Shown here one piece after another: positions 8,655 to 17,311 of a DNA stretch of 64,000 bases (position 1 is the first letter of the stretch; each line of letters begins with the position of its first letter). A program made the position numbers and the translations under genes. Under the pieces are notes generated by a model. It searched no databases and was not told the DNA's origin. It saw only the letters and a list, made by a program, of their open reading frames with translations. The DNA is from Neobacillus bataviensis (GTDB lineage Bacteria > Bacillota > Bacilli > Bacillales_B > DSM-18226). The stretch is taken from the NCBI RefSeq assembly GCF_019969725.1, contig NZ_JAHXYW010000004.1:186001-250000 (forward strand), given 5' to 3'.

Positions 8655-9788
8655 TTAAAATTCCTGGACAATTTTAACAATGCTTTCCGTAAGCTGTAAA
8701 ACTTCTTCCACCGTTGTCGATTTTCCAAAGGAAATCCGAATAAACTGTTTGGCCTCTTCTGTACTTAGGCGCAGTGCTTGCGTTACCTTTGCAGGGGATT
8801 GCATCCCGATTTGACAGGCGCTTCCGGTTGAAATGGCGAATCCTAAGCGATTGCATTCAAGCATCATCCATTGTCCCTCTATCCCTGAGATTCTAAGCCC
8901 GATTATATTTGGAAGCTGCGATTCAGCAGCATCTGTCCCATAAACTACGACTCTATCTTTTATTGGTTTAAGTGCTTCAATAAAGGTATCTCGCAGTAAT
9001 GCAAATGTATCATGATTCGTAGAAGTCTGTCCGATAATTTTCTGCGCGGCAACGGTCATTGCCGCAATTGCCGGAACATTCACCGTGCCAGGACGAAAGC
9101 CGCGTTCATGCGATCCACCTGGAAAAAAGGGATCCCAATGAGTGCGTGGATTGATATATACACCGCCAATCCCCTTTGGTCCATAAATTTTATGCCCGGA
9201 AAAAGAAATACTGCTCACAAGCGGTGTTATGCTTTTTAAATCCAATTTTCCAAACGACTGGACGCAGTCGCTGTGAAAATGAATCTGCTGGGCCTTGCAA
9301 ATTTCTGCAATAGTCTCGACTGGCTGGATTGTTCCGATTTCCGAATTTACATGCTGAACGGCAACTAATATGGTCTCCGGTTTAATTTCGTTTGCAAGCT
9401 TCTCAATATCGATAAGCCCTGAGTCATCAAACGGAAGAAGTGTAATTTCATAACCGGCTTTCTCTAATCTCCTAAGTTCTCCATGGATGGATGAATGCTC
9501 TGCCATACCTGCAATAATATGGTTGCCCTTTTTTAATGGAGCTGATAACAAGGCTTCCAAGGCTAAAAAATTCCCCTCAGTGGCTCCACTTGTAAAGAAC
9601 AATCCCTTTTTATCAACACCCAAAATTTGCGCCAATTCTTCGCGGCAATTGTCAAGCAGGGCTGAGGATTGGCCTCCAATATCATGAAGGCTGCTGGCGT
9701 TGCCAAAGTATTCGGTTGCGACCTTCAGATAAACTTCTGCTGCATCTTTATCTAATGGAGTTGTAGCGGCAAAATCAAAATATATCAT
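8655..9788 (-). CDS. nadS: Cysteine desulfurase NadS (NifS-like)
   Basis: This PLP enzyme takes sulfur from cysteine; its B. subtilis counterpart beside nadB supplies the iron-sulfur cluster of quinolinate synthase NadA. The 377-residue protein starts MIYFDFAATTPLD. It has the PLP lysine in FSGHKIYGPKG and the catalytic cysteine in STGSACQIG. It is divergent from nadB-nadC-nadA, which supports the NadA-dedicated role. A second desulfurase beside mnmA (46193) probably serves tRNA thiolation. GGAG lies upstream of the ATG. Confidence 0.9.
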   Translation of the reverse strand: MIYFDFAATTPLDKDAAEVYLKVATEYFGNASSLHDIGGQSSALLDNCREELAQILGVDKKGLFFTSGATEGNFLALEALLSAPLKKGNHIIAGMAEHSSIHGELRRLEKAGYEITLLPFDDSGLIDIEKLANEIKPETILVAVQHVNSEIGTIQPVETIAEICKAQQIHFHSDCVQSFGKLDLKSITPLVSSISFSGHKIYGPKGIGGVYINPRTHWDPFFPGGSHERGFRPGTVNVPAIAAMTVAAQKIIGQTSTNHDTFALLRDTFIEALKPIKDRVVVYGTDAAESQLPNIIGLRISGIEGQWMMLECNRLGFAISTGSACQIGMQSPAKVTQALRLSTEEAKQFIRISFGKSTTVEEVLQLTESIVKIVQEF

Positions 9789-9853
9789 TATATTTTCTCC
9801 AATAACTTTTTAATATAATACTTGTTTTTAGTTTAATTCTGTGTAAATATATA

Positions 9854-9863
9854 TGTCAAGACA
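9854..9863. promoter_or_regulatory. Candidate NiaR operator in the nadS/nadB divergent region
   Basis: TGTCAAGACA is an inverted repeat (TGTC, two bases, GACA) placed 16 bases before the nadB ribosome binding region and after weak promoter-like sequences (TTGTTT at 9822, AT-rich -10). A NiaR site is expected between nadS and nadB; the exact binding consensus was recalled only loosely, so this is a proposal. Confidence 0.4.
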
Positions 9864-9888
9864 CCTGTTAATCAGGGAGGGTCAACCT

Positions 9889-11463
9889 ATGGATAATGTT
9901 GATGTTGTAATTATTGGAAGCGGGGTAGCGGCATTACAGCTGGCTGTCCAATTAGGAAATGATAAGAATGTGAGGATTCTCACAAAGTCAAAAATAAGAA
10001 TGGCTAATTCCTATCTTGCCCAAGGCGGGATCGCTGCGGCAATTGGAGCACAAGATCATCCATCCAAACATTTGGCGGATACTTTAGAAGCTGGAAGATT
10101 CCACAATAATCCTGATACAGTAAGAAAAATCATTTATGAAGCGCCATCACTTATTAAGGCAATTGCTCGAAAGGGAGATGTTTTCGATCGAAATCATCAG
10201 GGGGAATTGCTCCTTGGCATGGAAGGAGCTCATAGCGAGCATCGCATTGTCCATGGCGGCGGGGACGCCACTGGTAAAAACGTAATCGAGCATTTGATTA
10301 GCCAGCTTTCCGACAATGTGCTGATAGCAGAAGATGAATTTGCTTATGAATTGATTTTGAATGAGCAAAAAAATCGCTGCATTGGGGTAAAAACAAAGCG
10401 GCCGGATGGCAGCATTCATATGTATTACGGAAAACACATCATAATCGCTACAGGCGGCTGCGGCCAATTGTATAGATTTACATCAAATGCCCGGACGGTT
10501 AGCGGCGATGGAATTGCGCTTGCGTACTTGGCGGGTGCTGAAATTGTCGATATGGAATTTATTCAATTTCATCCCACCCTTTTATATCTCAGTGGTGAAA
10601 CAAAAGGCTTGGTTTCCGAAGCCGTGAGGGGCGATGGAGCTATCCTTGTTACAGAAGATGGAACACCGATTATGGAGGGAGTCCATCCCTATAAAGACCT
10701 TGCACCACGGCATGTGGTTTCGCAAACAATCTATGAATATTTGAAAAATGGCCATAACGTATATTTAGATATTAGTAGTATAAAAGATTTTCAGAAACGT
10801 TTCCCTTCAATCACAACTCTTTGCGGGCAGAATGGCATTGACCTATTAGCTGGAAAAATTCCCGTTGCTCCTGGAAGCCACTTTTTAATGGGCGGCATCA
10901 AAACGGATTTAATCGGGCGCACCTCTATTGATGGACTTTATGCCATAGGCGAGGCAGCTTGTACAGGCCTGCACGGGGCTAACCGCTTAGCAAGCAATTC
11001 CCTATTAGAGGGATTGTATCAAGGGAAAAAATTATCAGAATGGATTCAAGCTAATCTAGCCGAAGCACCTGAATCAGAACAGCCGAGTCTAAATATTACC
11101 CAGCAAAAAATCCTTTTACCTACAGAGCAGCAAATCAAGGATTACATGATGGAGCGGGTGGGAATCGTCCGCAATGAAGTGGATCTTAGGAAGCAGAGAA
11201 AATGGCTTCATCAATTTAAGGTTCATGAATTAACTGAACTTGATGGGTTTTGTGTTCAAGACTTAACAAAGATTTTCATGGTACTCACAGCAAAACTGAT
11301 TACCGAATCAGCTTTTAAACGGAAAGAAAGCCGCGGCGGCCACTTTAGAAGTGATTATCCGCATGAGGATGATAATCATTGGCTAAGAAAATCGCTCAGT
11401 CATAAAAAGAAACGGGAAGTGAAAAAGGATCATGAACACATTAAAACTGCGCTCACAACTTGA
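9889..11463 (+). CDS. nadB: L-aspartate oxidase
   Basis: NadB oxidises L-aspartate to iminoaspartate, the first step of de novo NAD synthesis. The 524-residue flavoprotein has the FAD dinucleotide-binding motif VVIIGSGVAALQLA at its N-terminus, HGGGDATGK in the flavin region, and the GANRLASNSLLEGL signature of the succinate dehydrogenase/aspartate oxidase family. Start ATG 9889 follows GGGAGG; an in-frame ATG at 9853 lies before the Shine-Dalgarno sequence. The 3' end overlaps nadC by 32 bases. Confidence 0.96.
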   Translation: MDNVDVVIIGSGVAALQLAVQLGNDKNVRILTKSKIRMANSYLAQGGIAAAIGAQDHPSKHLADTLEAGRFHNNPDTVRKIIYEAPSLIKAIARKGDVFDRNHQGELLLGMEGAHSEHRIVHGGGDATGKNVIEHLISQLSDNVLIAEDEFAYELILNEQKNRCIGVKTKRPDGSIHMYYGKHIIIATGGCGQLYRFTSNARTVSGDGIALAYLAGAEIVDMEFIQFHPTLLYLSGETKGLVSEAVRGDGAILVTEDGTPIMEGVHPYKDLAPRHVVSQTIYEYLKNGHNVYLDISSIKDFQKRFPSITTLCGQNGIDLLAGKIPVAPGSHFLMGGIKTDLIGRTSIDGLYAIGEAACTGLHGANRLASNSLLEGLYQGKKLSEWIQANLAEAPESEQPSLNITQQKILLPTEQQIKDYMMERVGIVRNEVDLRKQRKWLHQFKVHELTELDGFCVQDLTKIFMVLTAKLITESAFKRKESRGGHFRSDYPHEDDNHWLRKSLSHKKKREVKKDHEHIKTALTT

Positions 11464-12280
11464 GAATTTTTTTATCGAAGATATAGGTGAACAGGATATT
11501 ACCACTGATTTAATTTTTGCGAATGAAACGAATGGTGAAATTGTTTTTCTCGCCAAAGATGAAGGAATATTTTGCGGCGAAGAAGTGATTAAAACAGGTT
11601 TCAAGCTGTTAAATAACGATATTAACGTAGAGGTACTCGTAAAAGACGGAGACCGAATTGAATATGGTCAGCAGCTTGCGCTTGTTTCTGGAAAGATTGC
11701 AGATTTGTTAAAAGGAGAAAGAGTGGTACTTAATCTCATTCAAAGGATGAGCGGAATTGCTACTCTCACCAATAAAGCGGTTATCACCTTAAATAGCGAT
11801 TTTACAAAAATCTGCGACACACGAAAAACAACGCCGGGACTTCGGATGTTTGAAAAATATGCGGTCCGCTGCGGCGGTGGTTTTAATCACCGCTTTGGGT
11901 TGTATGACGGTGTGATGATTAAGGATAATCATATTTCTTTTGCTGGTTCGATTGAGCGGGCTGTTGCAACCGTCCGAAAGCAAGCCGGTCATATGGTGAA
12001 GGTCGAAGTGGAAGTTGAGACAGAGGAACAAGTAGTGGAAGCGGTGAATGCTGGTGCCGATGTGATTATGTTCGATAATCGCACCCCAGACGAAATCAAG
12101 GAATTAATTAAATTAGTTCCGGCCGGAATCATTACCGAAGCATCAGGCGGTATCCAGTTGAGCAATCTGGCTGACTATGGCGATACAGGTGTTCATTATA
12201 TTTCCCTTGGATTTTTGACCCATTCTTATAAAGCGTTGGATATAAGCGTAAAAGTAAAATGGAATAAAGGAGAAGAATAA
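11432..12280 (+). CDS. nadC: Nicotinate-nucleotide diphosphorylase (carboxylating)
   Basis: NadC converts quinolinate and PRPP to nicotinate mononucleotide. The 282-residue protein shows the family core [16 protein letters not shown] followed by [19 protein letters not shown], plus EVEVETEEQ and ASGGI strands of the barrel. It overlaps nadB by 32 bases and stops one base before nadA, consistent with one nadB-nadC-nadA transcript. Confidence 0.96.
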   Translation: MNTLKLRSQLENFFIEDIGEQDITTDLIFANETNGEIVFLAKDEGIFCGEEVIKTGFKLLNNDINVEVLVKDGDRIEYGQQLALVSGKIADLLKGERVVLNLIQRMSGIATLTNKAVITLNSDFTKICDTRKTTPGLRMFEKYAVRCGGGFNHRFGLYDGVMIKDNHISFAGSIERAVATVRKQAGHMVKVEVEVETEEQVVEAVNAGADVIMFDNRTPDEIKELIKLVPAGIITEASGGIQLSNLADYGDTGVHYISLGFLTHSYKALDISVKVKWNKGEE

Positions 12281-12281
12281 G

Positions 12282-13379
12282 ATGAACATTTTAGCCTCAC
12301 TACAAACCAATAAAATGATTCCGGAAAAATATAAGCAGATGTCACGGGAGGAATTAGAGGCACGAGTGATTGAAGTGAAAAACAAGCTCGGATCACGGCT
12401 TTTCATCCCAGGACATCATTATCAAAAGGATGAAGTAATTCAGTTTGCCGATGCGACAGGGGATTCATTAAAGCTGGCCCAATTATCGGCGGAAAATACA
12501 GAAGCGGAATATATCGTTTTCTGCGGGGTTCATTTTATGGCAGAAACGGCTGATATCTTAACAACGGAAAATCAAAAGGTCATTCTGCCTGATATGCGCG
12601 CGGGCTGCTCGATGGCGGATATGGCGGATTTAGGGCAAACGGAGAGAGCATGGGAGAAGCTGCAGACGATGTTTGGTGATACGATTCTTCCATTAACCTA
12701 CGTCAATTCAACGGCCGCTATTAAGTCGTTCGTCGGTGCTAATGGCGGGGCAACGGTTACGTCTTCGAATGCGGAGACAATGGTAAAATGGGCTTTTGAA
12801 CAAAAGGAGCGGATTTTATTTTTGCCGGATCAGCATTTAGGACGCAATACGGCTGCTGATTTAGGCATTCCCCTGTCCGAAATGGCCATTTGGAATCCAA
12901 TTAACGATACATTAGAATATGATGGTGATGTTTCCAAAATAAAGGTAATTCTTTGGAAAGGGCATTGCTCTGTCCATGAAAACTTTACCGTTCAAAATGT
13001 GATTGATACGCGTTATAAGTATCCTGACATGAAAATTATCGTCCATCCGGAATGCCGCCGCGAAGTGGTCGAATTATCTGATCTGGCCGGTTCCACAAGC
13101 TATATCATCAATGCAATTGAAAAAGCGGAGCCTGGGTCTGCATGGGCGATTGGTACAGAAATGAACCTGGTTAACCGTCTAATTACCAATCATCCGGATA
13201 AACAGATTATTTCTCTAAACCCTCATATGTGTCCTTGTTTGACCATGAACAGAATTGACCTGCCACACCTGGTATGGAGCTTGGATACATTAGAAGATAC
13301 GAATAATGTCATTAAAGTTAGTCCAGAAATTGCCGAAAACGCCAAATTGGCGCTTGAACGGATGCTAATAAATTCATAA
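12282..13379 (+). CDS. nadA: Quinolinate synthase NadA
   Basis: NadA condenses iminoaspartate with dihydroxyacetone phosphate to quinolinate using a 4Fe-4S cluster. The 365-residue protein carries cysteines C109 (RAGCSMADM), C229 (KGHCSVHE) and C319 (MCPCLTMN), matching in order and spacing the ligands reported for B. subtilis NadA. It contains the [10 protein letters not shown] motif. The cluster explains the nearby nadS desulfurase. A terminator follows. Confidence 0.96.
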   Translation: MNILASLQTNKMIPEKYKQMSREELEARVIEVKNKLGSRLFIPGHHYQKDEVIQFADATGDSLKLAQLSAENTEAEYIVFCGVHFMAETADILTTENQKVILPDMRAGCSMADMADLGQTERAWEKLQTMFGDTILPLTYVNSTAAIKSFVGANGGATVTSSNAETMVKWAFEQKERILFLPDQHLGRNTAADLGIPLSEMAIWNPINDTLEYDGDVSKIKVILWKGHCSVHENFTVQNVIDTRYKYPDMKIIVHPECRREVVELSDLAGSTSYIINAIEKAEPGSAWAIGTEMNLVNRLITNHPDKQIISLNPHMCPCLTMNRIDLPHLVWSLDTLEDTNNVIKVSPEIAENAKLALERMLINS

Positions 13380-13390
13380 TAGGCCAAAAG

Positions 13391-13422
13391 AGATGCAATT
13401 TAGCTGATTGCATCTTTTTTTT
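13391..13422 (+). terminator. Intrinsic terminator after nadA
   Basis: AGATGCAAT (13391-13399) pairs with ATTGCATCT (13407-13415), followed by a run of T. It closes the NAD operon. Confidence 0.9.
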
Positions 13423-13468
13423 GGTCTTTACCAGAGTGAAAATTAATTTATCGGCCGGACAAGTCTAG

Positions 13469-13529
13469 TTTATTTGCGAATTTAAGCTGTTTATTTGCGA
13501 ATCTAAGCTGTTTATTTGCGAATCTAACG
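13469..13529 (+). repeat. Three tandem 21-base direct repeats upstream of safA
   Basis: Three adjacent copies start at 13469, 13490 and 13511, each built on TTTATTTGCGAATCTAAG followed by CTG. The first differs by one base (AATTTAAG) and the third is cut short after GAATCTAACG. A 21-base period is two DNA helical turns. They lie between the nadA terminator and the safA promoter region; function unknown. Confidence 0.9.
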
Positions 13530-13616
13530 AATTCCATTTATTCAGGGACTTATTCATATTTTAATAAAAATTAGCATAAGTTTTTTTGAAGAATGTTAGC
13601 ACTTTGCCCATCTTCA

Positions 13617-13624
13617 CATACACT
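13617..13624 (+). promoter_or_regulatory. Candidate sigma-E/sigma-K -10 box for safA
   Basis: CATACACT is an exact match to the sigma-E -10 pattern and, extended by ATA, fits the sigma-K CATA-NNN-TA form. No strong -35 is visible (GCAC at 13600 could serve sigma-K). safA is known in B. subtilis to be transcribed in the mother cell. Confidence 0.4.
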
Positions 13625-13656
13625 ATATGGACTTATGCCATAGGAGGGAAATCAGA

Positions 13657-15384
13657 GTGAAGATCCATATCGTACAGAAAGGGGATACTCTTTGGAAGAT
13701 CGCCAAGAAGTACGGCGTGAATTTTGAAGAGCTGAAAAAGATGAATTCGCAGCTCAGCAACCCTGATATGATTATGCCCGGAATGAAAGTAAAGGTCCCA
13801 ACCTCAGGTGGAACAATAAAAAAAGGAGCATCTGCGGGACACAATCCTGGTACGACAATCAATATGGGAGCAAAAAAGGAAATGCCGATTGCCAAAGAGA
13901 AACCAATAAAAGAAGCGCCGATTAAGGAGGCACCGATTAAAGAAGCTCCAATCAAAGAAGCTCCAATAAAAGAAGCTCCAATCAAAGAAGTACCAATTGC
14001 AAAAGAGAAGCCGATCATCAAAGAAGCACCAAAAGCACCCTATACTCCAAAAATGCCTCTGCAAGTAGTCCCAGAAATTGATATTAACAACTACTACATG
14101 ATGAATATGACAAATATGATTCCTCAACCGCAGCTGCCGCCAAAACCAACCAATATTCTTCCTGAAATCAAAGAAGTACCTAAGAAAGAAATGCCAATTA
14201 AAGAAGTACCAATCAAAGAAATGCCCATCAAAGAAACACCAATCAAAGCAAATCCAATTCCAGAACCGGTAATGGAAGCACCAATTCAAATGCCTGTTCA
14301 AGACTGTGTTCCAATGACACCAGTTATGCCTGGTCCAGGATTCTGCCCGCCATTTGACGGAGGGTTCCCGGTACCAACACCGTATATGCCGTTTCCGCAA
14401 ATGCCGGGCGGAGTGATGCCGGGCGGAATGATGCCAGGCGGAGTAATGCCGACCGGTGTGATGCCTGGTACGGCTGGATACCCGCCTGTAACACCGGGTT
14501 ATGCACCAACCGTAGCAGGCACACCCTATGTGCAGCCGTATTTCCATGATGAATCATCATCATTTATGCCGCAAATACCTGCAATGAACCCAGGATTTAT
14601 TCCGGGCGCCATGCAAAACCCAGCGTTCCAGCAGCCTTATATGGATCCAGCGGCATTTGGTCAAGTGCCCCCCGGATATGGACAAATGCCAACAGGCTTT
14701 GCTGGAGCACCGCCAACAGGCTTTGCTGGAGCACCGCCAACAGGCTTCGCTGGAGCACCGCCAACAGGCTTTGCTGGAGCATCGCCAACAGGCTTTGCTG
14801 GAGCACCGCCAGTTGGCTACCCTGGAGCAGTGCCAGGTGCCTATCCGCCAGGAGTAACAGGAGGATATCCTGTCGAAAGTTCATCCTTTTACCATGCCCA
14901 GCATCATCCGACTGGATTTGCGCCTGGACCGATGTATGGGGCTCCTGGAATGGTAAACCCATACGGAATGGGAGCACCATATGGTCAAATGCCGTATGGT
15001 TACCCTCCACAAATGGGCGGAGTCCCACAGACTATGGGAGAAGATTTTGAGACAGCAGAAGCACCAGTACCAGGCTTCGGAGCACAAATGCCTTATATGC
15101 AGCAGCCTTATCCAACACAAGGACTGCCTATCGGGACAGGTGGTTTAGACGATTGCGGCTGCGGAGCAGTCCCAACTGGTATGCCTTCAGGAATGCCGGC
15201 TGGAATACCAGCAGCACCAACAAGTGTTGCACCAGCCTTTGTACCGCCAACACCGCCAATTTATAGTGCGCCATTTACTGGACCGGCTAATGTTGCTCAG
15301 CCTCCATTTATGAACCCCTATGGAATGGGACCAGTTGGAACTAATCCTTATGGAATGCAAGGGTTCCAGGATGAGAGCAGTTAA
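13657..15384 (+). CDS. safA: Spore coat assembly protein SafA, LysM plus repetitive tail
   Basis: SafA is the morphogenetic hub for the inner spore coat and is anchored at the cortex by an N-terminal LysM domain. The 575-residue protein begins with LysM (KIHIVQKGDTLWKIAKKYGV, residues 2-47). It continues as low-complexity sequence: about six IKEAP/IKEVP pentapeptides near residues 83-115, a second IKEMP set near 185-200, then Met-Pro-Gly-rich sequence with five perfect eight-residue PTGFAGAP units (DNA 14689-14808). Start GTG 13657 follows AGGAGGG; the ATG at 13627 precedes that site. The LysM and the position after nadA support SafA; the tail itself is lineage-specific. Confidence 0.85.
   Translation: MKIHIVQKGDTLWKIAKKYGVNFEELKKMNSQLSNPDMIMPGMKVKVPTSGGTIKKGASAGHNPGTTINMGAKKEMPIAKEKPIKEAPIKEAPIKEAPIKEAPIKEAPIKEVPIAKEKPIIKEAPKAPYTPKMPLQVVPEIDINNYYMMNMTNMIPQPQLPPKPTNILPEIKEVPKKEMPIKEVPIKEMPIKETPIKANPIPEPVMEAPIQMPVQDCVPMTPVMPGPGFCPPFDGGFPVPTPYMPFPQMPGGVMPGGMMPGGVMPTGVMPGTAGYPPVTPGYAPTVAGTPYVQPYFHDESSSFMPQIPAMNPGFIPGAMQNPAFQQPYMDPAAFGQVPPGYGQMPTGFAGAPPTGFAGAPPTGFAGAPPTGFAGASPTGFAGAPPVGYPGAVPGAYPPGVTGGYPVESSSFYHAQHHPTGFAPGPMYGAPGMVNPYGMGAPYGQMPYGYPPQMGGVPQTMGEDFETAEAPVPGFGAQMPYMQQPYPTQGLPIGTGGLDDCGCGAVPTGMPSGMPAGIPAAPTSVAPAFVPPTPPIYSAPFTGPANVAQPPFMNPYGMGPVGTNPYGMQGFQDESS
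13902..13995 (+). repeat. 15-base coding repeats (IKEAP units) in safA
   Basis: Six near-identical 15-base units encode IKEAP or IKEVP in succession. Third-base changes (GCG, GCA, GCT) show that the array has diverged at silent positions while the peptide is kept. Confidence 0.85.
14689..14808 (+). repeat. Five 24-base coding repeats (PTGFAGAP) in safA
   Basis: Five head-to-tail 24-base units differ from each other at only two positions. The near-identity at DNA level suggests recent expansion. Each encodes PTGFAGAP (one copy PTGFAGAS). Confidence 0.95.
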
Positions 15385-16363
15385 TACAACGAAAAACAAA
15401 AATGGAGACGATGATTATTATAATCGTCTCCTCTCTTATTTTCGGTCGCAGTTTACAGAAAAAATCATCCAAATGGTTCCGATTAGAAAATCTGTTTTAT
15501 TTTTAAAAACAGAAAAAAATACTTATATCATGAAAGGGTACCAGACCAACAGCAGACTTAGACTTCAAGAAGCGTTTACAACCACATTGAATAAAGAAGG
15601 GTTCAGCAAAACATATAAATTTCTTAATCCCATTGTGAAAGATCAGCTGTTTTTCGAGGGTACTTACTTTGGCTGCATCGAGTATATTGCCCCGAGTAAA
15701 ACCACTTTTTCCTTTCACTCTCACAAAAACCGTCAGGAAGGAATTGAGCTGCTCGAACAATTTCATCAAACAACAGCATCATTTGAAGCACGGTATCGTA
15801 CATTGCTGCCGAAAGCGGATTTAATTGGTAAGTGGACAGAGAGATATCATATTTTTAAGAATAATCTTCCCTTCGTTAAATATTTTTTCAATGATCCCTT
15901 TATTTCGGAAATGGTCTCATGGGCAGAATGGTCACTGGAGGGTATGGAAAAGGAACACCTCTTTTTCAAAAAAGAACCATATGTGATCCTGCATGGGGAT
16001 GTTGCCCATCATAATTTTTTACGGGACAAAAGTGGAACCTTATTATTAATCGACTTTGATTTAATCAGCATCGGCCCTGCTTCTTTTGATTATTTACAAT
16101 ACGCAAATCGGATTCTTCCCTATCTAGACTGGTCGTTTGATAAGCTGCTTCAGTATGAACCAATCACAAAATATATTCGTCTAAAACCGTTTTTGTATGC
16201 CTTAGTATATCCAGCAGATATTTTTCGCGAGTGGAACAGAATCATTAGGGAAAAATCGTATTCTGACCATGCGAAATTAAAACAGGTGATGGATTTAACG
16301 ATTAATCAGTTTTACGCAAGAAAAAAATTTATTGACCGAATTAAGACCATAGTAGATGAATGA
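15371..16363 (+). CDS. CotS-like kinase-fold spore protein
   Basis: The 330-residue protein resembles the aminoglycoside phosphotransferase/CotS/YsxE fold. It has the catalytic-loop pattern HGDVAHHNFL followed by LLLIDFDLISIGPASFDYLQ, where the Asp of HGD and the DFD motif are retained. Spore coat relatives (CotS, YsxE) share this fold without a firmly known substrate. The ATG at 15371 overlaps the end of safA by 14 bases, so it is probably translated with safA. As I recall, B. subtilis has coxA directly after safA, so the gene is an insertion in that order. An active kinase is possible but untested. Confidence 0.75.
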   Translation: MRAVNTTKNKNGDDDYYNRLLSYFRSQFTEKIIQMVPIRKSVLFLKTEKNTYIMKGYQTNSRLRLQEAFTTTLNKEGFSKTYKFLNPIVKDQLFFEGTYFGCIEYIAPSKTTFSFHSHKNRQEGIELLEQFHQTTASFEARYRTLLPKADLIGKWTERYHIFKNNLPFVKYFFNDPFISEMVSWAEWSLEGMEKEHLFFKKEPYVILHGDVAHHNFLRDKSGTLLLIDFDLISIGPASFDYLQYANRILPYLDWSFDKLLQYEPITKYIRLKPFLYALVYPADIFREWNRIIREKSYSDHAKLKQVMDLTINQFYARKKFIDRIKTIVDE

Positions 16364-16372
16364 AAATGAATG

Positions 16373-16444
16373 AAAACCCCTAAAAAATTGCACCCTATTA
16401 ACGAGCATGTTAATACATGCTCAGGATGAACTAAGGGGGTTTTT
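16373..16444 (+). terminator. Bipartite terminator holding the next gene's ribosome binding site
   Basis: AAAACCCCT (16373-16381) pairs with AGGGGGTTTT (16434-16443, one bulged G) and encloses a perfect inner hairpin, GAGCATG/CATGCTC at 16403-16422. A T run ends the structure. The 3' arm contains AAGGGGG, the Shine-Dalgarno sequence for the TTG start at 16448. Confidence 0.65.
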
Positions 16445-16447
16445 CGC

Positions 16448-17191
16448 TTGAACAAGAAGCAGTGGATGATTCCTCTTTCGGCCGTGATGATGATGGGGCT
16501 GGCTGGCTGTAACAATGATGATAACCGTGCAGGTGTGAATAAAGGGAGCAATAATCTGGCCCGTCCGATGGGGTATTACTCGAATGAAAACCACCCTAAT
16601 GGTAATAATGGTTTACTTAGGGACAATGATGGGGCCTTTACCGAAATGATGGATCATACCCTTGGGAATGAGGATGGAATTGTAAACAATCAAAAAAGAA
16701 AACTGCTTCAGACAAGGGATGAAAATGGCAACCCAAAAAACCCGACAACACCTTTAGCAGAGACCGACCGTAATTTCTTCCAGCGGGATAACCGCTTTAG
16801 TACCAGCGATATGAATTATCACGGTCACTTGAATAAAAATATCGGTAAGACCGGTGAAGCAACAGATAAACTTGTCCAAGAAAATATAACCGATAATATC
16901 AGGAGCAAAGTTTCAAACATCGATAACGTTCAATCAGTCAGATCCGTTGCCTATGGGAACACTGTTATTGTTTCGGTTAACTTAGTGGACCATGACAGAG
17001 AGGCCGCAACCAAAAGGGCTATTAAAAATGCGGTGAAGCCATACGCGAACGGAAAATCAGTAACTGTCATTACAGATGAAGGGACAATTGGACGGGACCG
17101 GAACATCAATAATGATGTACCGCAGCGGCAGCCGAAAGCGAATAAGGACCGCCGCCAAAGCGAAGAAGTTCCAAACAGATATTCAAAATAG
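16448..17191 (+). CDS. CoxA-like YhcN/YlaJ family sporulation lipoprotein
   Basis: The 247-residue protein has a lipoprotein signal peptide with lipobox LAGC (C21) and a C-terminal YhcN/YlaJ-type domain (about 130-215: DNIRSKVSNIDNVQSVRSVA, then VIVSVNLVDHDREAATKRAI). Family members are forespore lipoproteins of the inner membrane or cortex. By position near safA it corresponds to CoxA (YrbB) of B. subtilis. The start is TTG 16448 with AAGGGGG in the 3' arm of the preceding terminator. The linker is Asn-rich. Confidence 0.8.
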   Translation: MNKKQWMIPLSAVMMMGLAGCNNDDNRAGVNKGSNNLARPMGYYSNENHPNGNNGLLRDNDGAFTEMMDHTLGNEDGIVNNQKRKLLQTRDENGNPKNPTTPLAETDRNFFQRDNRFSTSDMNYHGHLNKNIGKTGEATDKLVQENITDNIRSKVSNIDNVQSVRSVAYGNTVIVSVNLVDHDREAATKRAIKNAVKPYANGKSVTVITDEGTIGRDRNINNDVPQRQPKANKDRRQSEEVPNRYSK

Positions 17192-17202
17192 TTTTAATAA
17201 AG

Positions 17203-17229
17203 GGCAAAGCTTACGGGCTTTGCCTTTTT
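17203..17229 (+). terminator. Intrinsic terminator after the CoxA-like gene
   Basis: GGCAAAGC (17203-17210) pairs with GCTTTGCC (17217-17224), followed by five T. Confidence 0.9.
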
Positions 17230-17237
17230 AATTTTTC

Positions 17238-17265
17238 GGATATAAAGGGAAAAATAGGCTAAACT
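17238..17265 (+). promoter_or_regulatory. Candidate forespore (sigma-F/sigma-G) promoter of bofC
   Basis: GGATA at 17238-17242 and GGCTAAACT at 17257-17265, 14 bases apart, resemble the sigma-F/sigma-G pattern (GNATA, about 15 bases, GGNNANANT). bofC is expressed in the forespore under sigma-G in B. subtilis. Motif match only. Confidence 0.45.
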
Positions 17266-17311
17266 AGAACTGTAAAGTTTGTTCATTAAATAACAAAAAG
17301 AGGTGAGTATC

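Noticed and set aside
13804..14547. A 247-residue open frame on the minus strand inside safA, rich in W, H and F
   Set aside because: It mirrors the Pro/Lys/Glu-rich repeats of safA on the other strand; no start signal and the safA frame has LysM and a ribosome binding site.
16405..16432. A sigma-G-like promoter (GCATG, 14 bases, GGATGAACT) for the CoxA-like gene
   Set aside because: A transcript from it would start at or after the ribosome binding site at 16433-16439, leaving no usable site. The match is probably chance inside the hairpin.
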